The notes below the pieces were generated by a model, which had not been told where the DNA came from, searched no databases, and saw only the letters and a program-made list of their open reading frames with translations. A stretch of DNA of 64,000 bases, taken from contig CADCHE010000004.1 of the NCBI GenBank assembly GCA_902801205.1, positions 58,695 to 122,694 of the forward strand, written 5' to 3'. A program made the translations under genes and the position numbers. Shown here in pieces: positions 9,369-16,450 of the stretch. How positions within the stretch are numbered: position 1 is the first letter of the stretch; each line of letters begins with the position of its first letter. This stretch comes from an uncultured Bacteroidia bacterium (lineage in GTDB: Bacteria > Bacteroidota > Bacteroidia > Bacteroidales > UBA932).

Positions 9369-9385
9369 TGTAAATAGTAGTATAA

Positions 9386-9604
9386 CTAAGAGGGACATTC
9401 ATAAATGACTTCCGGCGTTGTCCTGCCGTCACATTCAAGGCCGAACGTGGACTCTGCGCCAGTTAAGAACGCAGTATAGTAACATGGGGCGATGTTCGTA
9501 CCTTCCCCATCGGCCAAGGCGTCCAGATTCTGGAGCTGAATCACTACACTGAAACATAAAAAGGTACGTCTTAAATCAACCGAACCCGGTCGGCAACCGG
9601 TCAA
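9386..9604 (-). CDS. NVEALA-family-like small exported peptide (start uncertain, possibly degraded N-terminus)
   Basis: The frame contains QNLDALADGEG, which I read as a variant of the NVEALAdGE motif of the Bacteroidales NVEALA peptide family, followed by a 38-residue Cys-containing tail with three Cys (CYYTAF, LECDG, YECPS). That tail resembles the mature part of NVEALA proteins. The usual MKKK plus hydrophobic leader is not clear: no in-frame ATG exists, and the start must be TTG (9604) or GTG (9544, 52 residues). A hairpin (CCGGT/ACCGG, 9586-9600) covers the first codons after the TTG. It could be a functional gene with an unusual start or an N-terminally decayed one. It is the first gene after promoter repeat copy 2, and a beta-propeller lipoprotein gene follows. 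Confidence 0.5.
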   Translation of the reverse strand: MTGCRPGSVDLRRTFLCFSVVIQLQNLDALADGEGTNIAPCYYTAFLTGAESTFGLECDGRTTPEVIYECPS

Positions 9605-9659
9605 AAAAAGAAAAAAGCTTGGTTATATCTTGGCAGTCAAAAAAGTAAATCGCACAACC

Positions 9660-9777
9660 GCAAATATACGCACGATCCAAGTTTTTTGCAAAAAAAACAA
9701 CCTTACAAAAGAAACGCTAAATGATTGATTATCAATACATTTCTCCAAAAGGAGCCTTACACAGGCAAAATTTCCCC
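9660..9777. repeat. 118-bp promoter/terminator repeat, copy 2
   Basis: Same length and order as 8045-8162, about 83% identical by hand count. CCTTACA motifs lie at 9701-9707 and 9755-9761. The right edge again runs into a hairpin. Confidence 0.85.
9661..9692 (-). promoter_or_regulatory. Promoter of the NVEALA-like peptide / beta-propeller unit
   Basis: Minus-strand TTTG, 20 bases, TATATTTG, identical in layout to the copy at 8046-8077. Expected transcription start is near 9656, about 50 bases before the TTG of the small ORF. Confidence 0.75.
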
Positions 9778-9791
9778 TGCTTGGAAGGGGA
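9773..9791 (-). terminator. Short hairpin after the DUF554 gene
   Basis: Six-base stem TCCCCT/AGGGGA with a seven-base loop, followed on the minus strand by AAATTTT. Weaker than the one at 8156-8187 but at the same place relative to the repeat. Confidence 0.5.
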
Positions 9792-9823
9792 TCTCCGGGA
9801 ACGATCTTGTTGATGACCCGCCG

Positions 9824-10510
9824 TCAGGTGAACAGCCCCTTCAGCAGGAACCACAGGACGGGCACCAGCAGGGCAGGAAGATAATTGAGGGTCTTGCAGT
9901 CCTTGACCTTGAGCAGGGAAAAGCCGGAGGAAATGATCAGCACCCCGCCCACGATGGCCAGCTCATGGACCATCGTCCCCTGCAGCAGCGGGCTGCCGGC
10001 GGCCAGTTTGGCCAGCAAGTAGAAAAAGCCCTGCCAGCAGAAGAGGACCGGCGCGGCCAGGATGATGCCGATGCCGAAGGTCGAAGCGAAGACGGTGGAC
10101 GTCACCAGGTCGAGGGTGGCATTCGTGTACAGGAAGGTATTGTCGCCCTGGGTGGCGCTGAGGACGGGGCCGACGATCGAGAACGTGCCGACGCAGAAAA
10201 GCAGGCAGGCCGTGATGAGGCCTTTGGCGAGCCCCTCCCCTCCCTTGCGGGCGACCAGGCGCGTCACCCGGCCGTCGAGGTCGAGGGCCGTCCCGAGCAA
10301 GCCGCCCAGGGCGAGGCTCAGGATGAACAGCACGGGGAATTCGCTCTTGGGCATGTTCTGGACGAAGGCATTCGCACCCAGGGCGATGGACGCCAGGCCC
10401 ATGGCCGTGAAAAGGGCGTCGTTGTATTTCTCGCCCAGGCCGCGCTTGAGCAGCGCGCCGGCGAGGCTTCCCACAATGATGCAGGCGGTATTGACGATGG
10501 TCCCGATCAT
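9824..10510 (-). CDS. DUF554 family membrane protein
   Basis: 228 residues from the ATG giving MIGTIVNTACIIVGSLAGAL, the conserved beginning of DUF554 (YdfK-like) proteins. A slightly longer start is ruled out because the promoter box CAAATATA (10517-10524) overlaps it. Six or so hydrophobic segments span the protein, with the family stretch MGLASIALGANAF near residues 37-50. Inner-membrane protein of unknown function, possibly a transporter. Transcribed divergently from the GDPD gene. Confidence 0.85.
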   Translation of the reverse strand: MIGTIVNTACIIVGSLAGALLKRGLGEKYNDALFTAMGLASIALGANAFVQNMPKSEFPVLFILSLALGGLLGTALDLDGRVTRLVARKGGEGLAKGLITACLLFCVGTFSIVGPVLSATQGDNTFLYTNATLDLVTSTVFASTFGIGIILAAPVLFCWQGFFYLLAKLAAGSPLLQGTMVHELAIVGGVLIISSGFSLLKVKDCKTLNYLPALLVPVLWFLLKGLFT

Positions 10511-10516
10511 ACGCAG

Positions 10517-10549
10517 CAAATATATTCATTTCTTTGGAAAAACGGCAAA
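10517..10549 (-). promoter_or_regulatory. Promoter of the DUF554 gene, abutting the start codon
   Basis: Minus-strand TTTG (10546-10549), 21 bases, TATATTTG (10517-10524). The expected transcription start is about two bases before the ATG at 10510, implying an almost leaderless mRNA. Confidence 0.6.
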
Positions 10550-10567
10550 ATATGATTAATATTGTAG

Positions 10568-11431
10568 ATGATGAAAAAGACGATTCTTTGCACCGTGGCG
10601 GTCATTGCCACCGTCCTCTGCACCTCTTGGCAGCCGCTGCGCGCCCAGAATGAACCTGCTCCCGGAGAAGGAGCCCGCCTGCTCGCCCACCGGGGCGGCC
10701 GCGCGGAAATCGACGAGAATACCCTCGAGGCCTTCGCCCACGCGTTCGACAGCGGCTGTACCGCTTTCGAGACCGACTTGAGAATGAGCAAGGACGGCGC
10801 CCTGATGATTCTCCACGACAACGACTTCAACCGGGTCTGCGGCGACCCCCGCGCCCCTGAAGAGATGACGGCCGAAGAAATCCGCGCGCTCCGGACGAAG
10901 GACGGGCACCGGATTCCCTTCCTGGACGAAGTGCTCGACTTCCTCAGCCGGCACGACTGGGCCTATGTCGAATTCGAGCTCAAGTGCTCCGATGTGAACC
11001 GGTATCCCCAGGCCCGCCTGGAGGAATACCTCGACAAAGTGGCCGCCGCCGTCTACGCCGCCAAGCCGGAGCATTCCGTCTACCTGATGACCAGTTTCGA
11101 CACGCGGGCCATGCGCTACCTCACGGTCAAGCACCCGGAAGCCGATCCGATGCTCATCACCGGCAAGCCTTGCAACGGAGAAACCATCGGCCTCTGCCAG
11201 GCGCTGGGGGTCAGACGGCTCGCCTGCACGATCGGCGGTTCCTCGCGCGAAACGCTCGCCGCGGCCCACAAGGCGGGGCTCCGCGTCAATCTCTGGCCGA
11301 CCACACGCGTGGAAGACGTCCACCTGGCCTGGCTGCTCGGCGCCGACTACATCTGCACCGACATCCCTGCGGAGGCAGTCCGCTACATCGCGGCCCGGAG
11401 CCTGCCGATCCGCACCGCGCCCGGAAAATGA
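10568..11431 (+). CDS. Secreted glycerophosphodiester phosphodiesterase (GDPD)
   Basis: 287 residues (a second ATG is three bases later). Signal peptide ends LRAQ near residue 27. GDPD catalytic signatures are visible: LLAHRGG (His41, Arg42), the following ENTLEAF (Asn51), FETDLRMSKDG (Glu68, Asp70) and ILHD (His83). The family hydrolyses glycerophosphodiesters, or with altered specificity other phosphodiesters, to glycerol-3-phosphate and an alcohol, here in the periplasm. The GH106-like gene follows after 29 bases and may be co-transcribed. Confidence 0.85.
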   Translation: MMKKTILCTVAVIATVLCTSWQPLRAQNEPAPGEGARLLAHRGGRAEIDENTLEAFAHAFDSGCTAFETDLRMSKDGALMILHDNDFNRVCGDPRAPEEMTAEEIRALRTKDGHRIPFLDEVLDFLSRHDWAYVEFELKCSDVNRYPQARLEEYLDKVAAAVYAAKPEHSVYLMTSFDTRAMRYLTVKHPEADPMLITGKPCNGETIGLCQALGVRRLACTIGGSSRETLAAAHKAGLRVNLWPTTRVEDVHLAWLLGADYICTDIPAEAVRYIAARSLPIRTAPGK

Positions 11432-11460
11432 CACACGAATATCACTAAAATAACACAAGA

Positions 11461-14400
11461 ATGAAAAGATTGATTACAGGGCTTGCCACCCTGCTGATGC
11501 TCGCCGCCTCGGGTCTGTCCGCCCAGGAAAGCATCGAAACCATGGAACGCAAATTCCGCGACATCCCTGAAAGCCAGCCCCTGGCCGTCTACTGGTACTG
11601 GGTCGCCGGCAACATGTCCAAGGAAGGCGTCGTCAAGGACCTGGAAGCCATGAAGGCCGTCGGCATCAACCGCGTGCAGATCGGCATGATCGGCGAAGGA
11701 CAGGGTGCCCCGCAGGGCCCCGTCCGGATGTTCACCGACGAGTGGTGGGAGATCCTCCACACGATGTTCAAGCGGGCCGGCGAACTCGACATCGAGGTCG
11801 GTCTGTTCAACTGCCCGGGATGGAGCCAGAGCGGCGGTCCCTGGGTGAAGCCTTCCCAGGCGATGCGCTACCTGGGCTACGCGAAGGACACCCTCTCGGG
11901 GCCCGTCAAGTATTCCGCGAAGCTTCCCGAAGTGGGTGAAGATGCCCAGGAAGTGAAGGTGCTCGCATTCCCGCTCATGGAGTCTTCGGTTGCTTTCAAG
12001 GCTTCCGGCAACGTGGCGAAGCAGAAGGAGATCACCCTGAAGGCCGACAAGAAAGGCACCGTCCGGTCCGTCACCGTCATTCCGGCCGGCAATGCCGGCG
12101 CCACCGGAGCGGAACTGTTCGTACGTGAGAACGGCCACCTGCGCAGCGTCGGGAAGTTTTCGGTGGACCGCAGCAACCCCGCCATCAACGTGGGATTCGT
12201 GCCGTTCGCACCCGTCATCATCTCGATTCCCGAGACGGAAGGCGACGAGTTCGTCCTGAAGGTGGACAAGGAAGGCATCGTCGGTGATGTCGTCCTGTCC
12301 GATGTTCCGGCCGTCGAGCGCTATGCTGAAAAGAGCCTGGCGAAGATGTGGCAGACGCCGCACCCGATGTGGGACGCCTACATCTGGCGCGACCAGCCCG
12401 AGAACTGCGCCTGCCTCTCCGTCCAGCCAGACGCCGTACAGGATCTTTCTTCCCTGGTGGCCGCCGACGGCACGCTGACCTGGGATGTCCCGAAGGGCAA
12501 GTGGGTGGTGATGCGCACCGCCATGCTGCCGACCGGTTCGAAGGACGCCCCCGCCCCCAAGGAGGGTGAAGGCCTCGAGACCGACAAGATGAGCAAGAAG
12601 CACATCCGCGCCCACTTCGACAACTACCTGGGCGTGATCCTCGACAAGATTCCCGCTGCCGACCGGAAGACCTTCAAGGTCGTGGTGGAAGACAGCTACG
12701 AGACCGGCGGCCAGAACTGGACGGACGACCTCATCGACGACTTCAAGAAGGCCTACGGTTACGACCCGGTGCCTTACATTCCGGTGCTGAGCGGTGTCGT
12801 CATCGGCAGCCAGGACATCTCCGACCGCTTCCTGTGGGACCTGCGCCGTCTCGTGGCGGACGAAGTGTCGTACAACTACGTGGGCGGCCTGCGCGAGGTC
12901 AGCCACGAGCACGGACTCACCACCTGGCTCGAGAACTACGGCCATTGGGGATTCCCGGGTGAATTCCTCCAGTACGGCGGGCAGTCCGACGAGATCGCCG
13001 GCGAATTCTGGAGCTTCGGTGACCTGGGCGACATCGAGAACCGCGTCGCCTCTTCCTGCGGCCACATCTACGGCAAGCAGCGGGTCTGGGCCGAGAGTTT
13101 CACCTGCGGCGGACCCGACTTCACGCAGTATCCCGGCCAGATGAAGCAGCGGGGCGACCGTTTCTTCACCGAAGGCATCAACGCCTCGCTGATGCACCTG
13201 TACATCCAGCAGCCTGACGACCGCGTTCCCGGCATCAACGCCTGGTTCGGCAACGAGTTCAACCGGAACAACACCTGGTTCTCGCACATGGACGTCTTCG
13301 GCCAGTACCTCAAGCGCTGCAACTACATGCTCCAGCAGGGCCGTTACGTGGCCGACGTGGCATACTTCCTCGGTGAAGACGCCCCGAAGATGACCGGCAC
13401 CCGCGACCCGGAGATTCCCGAAGGCTACTCCTACGACTACGTCAACGCCGAAGTGCTGATGGACGCCACCGTGAAGGACGGCAAGCTCCACCTGAAGAGC
13501 GGCATGGAATACGCAGTACTCGTGCTCCCGAAAATCAAGACGATGCGGCCTGAACTGCTCGAGAAGATCGAGCGCCTGGTCGCCGACGGAATGACCCTCC
13601 TCGGACCCGCGCCGGAGAAGTCGCCGAGCCTGCAGGGCTACCCTGCCGCCGACCGGAAGGTCCGCGAAACCGCCGCCCGGATGTGGCAGACCTCCGACCA
13701 GCCCTTCGCGGCATCCGTCCGTTACGGGAAGGGCCGGATCTACCGCGCCGCCTCCCTCGAGCAGATCTTCGCCGACAAGGGCATCGTGGCCGACTTCACC
13801 ACGGAGGATCCTGCGCTGCCCCTGCAGTTCATCCACCTCACGCACGCGGACGGCGACGTATATTTCGTCTCCAACCAGAGTGACAAGGCCATCGCTTTCG
13901 ATGGCATCTTCCGCAACCAGGGCAAGGCGCCCGAACTGTGGAATCCGCTGACGAGCGAAGTCCGCTTCCTGCCCGAATACAGGACCCTCTCCAAGACGAC
14001 GAAGGTGCCCATGGCCCTTGAGCCGTTCGAGAGCGCCTTCATCGTCTTCCGCAAGGGCGCGCAGGCGGTGGACGGCGCCAACTATCCCGCCAAGCAGGTG
14101 CTCGCCGAGATCGACTCCCCCTGGACGGTTGCATTCCAGGCGCAGCGCGGTGGCCCCGAAGCCCCCGTCGTCTTCCAGAAACTGAGCGACTGGACGACCT
14201 CCACCGACCCGAAGATCAAGTACTTCTCCGGCACGGCCACCTACACCGCTGTCTTCAAGGTGAAGAAACTCCCCCAGACGCCGGTCTACATCGACCTGGG
14301 CAAGGTCATGGTCATGGCGAAGGTCAAGGTGAACGGGCAGTATGTCGGTGGCGTGTGGACGGCTCCTTACCGGCTGAACATCACCGACGCCGTCAAGAAG

Positions 14401-14595
14401 GGCGTGAACACCGTCGAGGTGGAAGTCGTCAACTGCTGGCGCAACCGGCTGATCGGCGAGAAGGAAGCCATCCCCGAAGCGGACCGCTTCACCTTCCAGA
14501 CGTCGACCTACCTGAACAAGGATTCCGAACTCCAGGCCGCCGGCCTGCTGGGCCCGGTGCAGATCCTGTCGTACGACTACAAGATGGTCAAATGA
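11461..14595 (+). CDS. GH106-like (alpha-L-rhamnosidase-type) secreted glycoside hydrolase
   Basis: 1044 residues. Signal peptide ends LSAQ near residue 22. The N-terminal part has the family opening PLAVYWYWVAGNMSKEGVVK and GINRVQIGMIGEG, then FNCPGWSQSGGPW, characteristic of the GH106/alpha-L-rhamnosidase-type TIM-barrel proteins of Bacteroidales. The middle has VVVEDSYETGGQNWTDDL, containing acidic residues at the place of family catalytic glutamates. The C-terminus (about 900-1044) is a galactose-binding-like beta-sandwich (VYIDLGKVMVMAKVKVNGQ). Likely periplasmic removal of terminal rhamnose or a related deoxysugar from plant or bacterial glycans. No SusCD pair is nearby, so the substrate is uncertain. 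Confidence 0.8.
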   Translation: MKRLITGLATLLMLAASGLSAQESIETMERKFRDIPESQPLAVYWYWVAGNMSKEGVVKDLEAMKAVGINRVQIGMIGEGQGAPQGPVRMFTDEWWEILHTMFKRAGELDIEVGLFNCPGWSQSGGPWVKPSQAMRYLGYAKDTLSGPVKYSAKLPEVGEDAQEVKVLAFPLMESSVAFKASGNVAKQKEITLKADKKGTVRSVTVIPAGNAGATGAELFVRENGHLRSVGKFSVDRSNPAINVGFVPFAPVIISIPETEGDEFVLKVDKEGIVGDVVLSDVPAVERYAEKSLAKMWQTPHPMWDAYIWRDQPENCACLSVQPDAVQDLSSLVAADGTLTWDVPKGKWVVMRTAMLPTGSKDAPAPKEGEGLETDKMSKKHIRAHFDNYLGVILDKIPAADRKTFKVVVEDSYETGGQNWTDDLIDDFKKAYGYDPVPYIPVLSGVVIGSQDISDRFLWDLRRLVADEVSYNYVGGLREVSHEHGLTTWLENYGHWGFPGEFLQYGGQSDEIAGEFWSFGDLGDIENRVASSCGHIYGKQRVWAESFTCGGPDFTQYPGQMKQRGDRFFTEGINASLMHLYIQQPDDRVPGINAWFGNEFNRNNTWFSHMDVFGQYLKRCNYMLQQGRYVADVAYFLGEDAPKMTGTRDPEIPEGYSYDYVNAEVLMDATVKDGKLHLKSGMEYAVLVLPKIKTMRPELLEKIERLVADGMTLLGPAPEKSPSLQGYPAADRKVRETAARMWQTSDQPFAASVRYGKGRIYRAASLEQIFADKGIVADFTTEDPALPLQFIHLTHADGDVYFVSNQSDKAIAFDGIFRNQGKAPELWNPLTSEVRFLPEYRTLSKTTKVPMALEPFESAFIVFRKGAQAVDGANYPAKQVLAEIDSPWTVAFQAQRGGPEAPVVFQKLSDWTTSTDPKIKYFSGTATYTAVFKVKKLPQTPVYIDLGKVMVMAKVKVNGQYVGGVWTAPYRLNITDAVKKGVNTVEVEVVNCWRNRLIGEKEAIPEADRFTFQTSTYLNKDSELQAAGLLGPVQILSYDYKMVK

Positions 14596-15250
14596 AATAG
14601 TTCAAGAGCAGTTTCCTGGTATTGTCGGAGATCCGCTTGTGGACATCCGTTACGTTCTCCAGCATTTCTGCCAGGTTCTTGTACTTGATCAGCTCACGGG
14701 TGTCGTCGACACCTTCGAAGATGCAGCCGATGTAATCCTCATAGGATTCATCGGCTGCATGTTCCAATTCCGTCACACGGTCGCAGCAGAGGGAAATGGC
14801 GGAAAGATGGGTCTTGATGTCTTCCAGCTGCGGGACCATTTCGCACAACGCCTCCGATTGCGCCGCGGCGAGGCGGGCCAGGTCCTGCAGCTGCGGGTCG
14901 ATCCGGTGCGGCCGGTAGATCAGGACCGCCTTGGACGTGTCTTTGATGGCGTCGAGGCAGTCGTCCATCGCCATGGAAATGGCCTGCAAGTCGAGTTTGT
15001 TGACGGAAATCACACGGTTCGCCGCCAACTGCCCGTGGAATTCGGTAAGCATGGCGTCGCCCTGGTTCTCCAGCGCCTTGATCTCGCGCTCGATTTCCTT
15101 CCGCCTTTCCAGCGGGAGGCCGTCCTGGAACATCTCGACAAGCATCTGCGTGGACCGGCGCAGGAAGTCCGCCTGACCGGAAAGGATTTCGACGAAATCA
15201 TGCCCCGAATTGCCGCTCAGGAGCATTTTAATTTTTTTTGAAAGACCCAT
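14588..15250 (-). CDS. DUF47 (PhoU-like) putative phosphate transport accessory protein
   Basis: 220 residues from the ATG giving MGLSKKIKMLLSG; a longer frame upstream would run through the promoter region. All-helical, with DUF47 hallmarks: ERRKEIEREIKALENQGD, VISVNKLDLQAISMAMDDCLD and ELEHAADESYEDY. In most bacteria DUF47 genes sit beside a low-affinity phosphate transporter (pit) and modulate it; no pit is present here. It overlaps the convergent GH106-like gene by eight bases. Confidence 0.8.
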   Translation of the reverse strand: MGLSKKIKMLLSGNSGHDFVEILSGQADFLRRSTQMLVEMFQDGLPLERRKEIEREIKALENQGDAMLTEFHGQLAANRVISVNKLDLQAISMAMDDCLDAIKDTSKAVLIYRPHRIDPQLQDLARLAAAQSEALCEMVPQLEDIKTHLSAISLCCDRVTELEHAADESYEDYIGCIFEGVDDTRELIKYKNLAEMLENVTDVHKRISDNTRKLLLNYFI

Positions 15251-15574
15251 AAAAAAAAACTGACCCTCCCGTTTGGCGGGATTTGAATGCGCCAAATTTA
15301 CAATCATTTTCGACAAATCACCACAAAAGCCTGAAAAAAGAGAAAGAATTCCCTCTTTTTTTAAGGATTCCGCGGACGAAGGCGGCCGCAGGACTACTTT
15401 TGCAGCAGTACCCGACGCTCCGGCGCCAGACTACCGGAGGTTTTCTCACATTCCTCATCATCAAAAGGTGCCGCCTGGGACAGGCCGCTGCCCTTCATCA
15501 CGAATTGTACGCGGGTTCTGCCGCAAATCTTGCTTTATAGTTGATCCTTCGGTGGCGCCGGGCAGGTCGGGACC
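15251..15574. other. 324-bp intergenic region between the DUF47 and Stealth genes
   Basis: Holds a minus-strand -7 box TAAATTTG (15293-15300) for the DUF47 gene, and on the plus strand a TACTTTTG box (15395-15402) followed by a hairpin (CTCCGG 15418-15423 with CCGGAG 15434-15439) and a short T-rich run. No convincing coding frame was found. Confidence 0.5.
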
Positions 15575-16450
15575 TTACTTCTCGAAACGGGAAGGCACGG
15601 GGAACCGGGCTTGGAAAGACGAGAGCATCGCCTCGCGGTAAGCGGCGTACTGCGCCTCGGAAAGATGGACGTCGTTGATGCAGACAAGCGGACGGTCCGG
15701 CGTCAGGATGCAGTCACGCAGGGCGGTGACGGAAGTATGTGCCAGCGAGACGTGCTTGTTGGGGATGGCGCGCGGCACGGCACGGCCGGTGAAAAGCATG
15801 TAGTCCAGGAAGACATACTGGTTGACGTTGCCGTTGTCGCGAAGCGGGGTCGCCCGGCGCGTCAGTTCCTCTCCGGCAAGCGCGAACACTTCCTCGCAGG
15901 CACTGCGGAGCATCGGGGAGCAGGTGTGCTGCGGACGGCGGAACACCGGCCCGGCGCACTTCCCGGCCAGCCGGCGGGCGAGACGGTCGGAATTGAAGCA
16001 ATGGTGCCGGTAGATGCCATGGCGGGACAGGCACCGGCGGAAGGCGATGGAGGCCTTTCCGTCGCGGAAGAAATCCTCCTCACGGCAAGGGCCGACAGGG
16101 AACATGTCGTCGTTGAAATACAGGTAGCGCTCCCCCAGCCCGGGGATCCGGTGCAGGAAGTCCTCGATCGTGGCGCTGTTGAAGGTAGGCAGCAGCTGTG
16201 CAGGGATGATGTCGCGGTGCAGGACGATCCGCAATGCGTCCGAAGCCCAGGAAGGGACCTGGCTTTCGGAGGAGACGACAAGGAAGACGTTGTCCACGAA
16301 GGGCATGAAGCGCTCGATCCCGCGCAGCAGGTAAGGGAGCGTCCCCCAGTCGCGGAAGCGTTTCTGAAGGGCCGGCTGGTCGAAGGCGCGGGCGTATTCC
16401 GCCTGCCAGAAGGGGTCGTTGCCGTCTACATAGGTGATGACTGCGTCCAT
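15575..16450 (-). CDS. Stealth-family capsule/glycan sugar-phosphate transferase
   Basis: 291 residues. The conserved Stealth regions are clear: CR1 [15 protein letters not shown] at the N-terminus; CR2 RDWGTLPYLLRGIERFMPFV through LPTFNSATIEDFLHRIPGL to YLYFNDDMF; then a shorter CR3-like part with His-rich RHGIYRHHCFN. Stealth proteins transfer sugar-1-phosphate units in capsule or exopolysaccharide synthesis, acting in the cytoplasm. Here the gene stands alone rather than in a glycan cluster, and its first 25 bases overlap the end of uvrA, implying translational coupling. Confidence 0.85.
   Translation of the reverse strand: MDAVITYVDGNDPFWQAEYARAFDQPALQKRFRDWGTLPYLLRGIERFMPFVDNVFLVVSSESQVPSWASDALRIVLHRDIIPAQLLPTFNSATIEDFLHRIPGLGERYLYFNDDMFPVGPCREEDFFRDGKASIAFRRCLSRHGIYRHHCFNSDRLARRLAGKCAGPVFRRPQHTCSPMLRSACEEVFALAGEELTRRATPLRDNGNVNQYVFLDYMLFTGRAVPRAIPNKHVSLAHTSVTALRDCILTPDRPLVCINDVHLSEAQYAAYREAMLSSFQARFPVPSRFEK

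Noticed and set aside
11383-13845. 820-codon frame antisense to the GH106-like gene
   Set aside because: Same third-codon-position effect; no recognisable domain.
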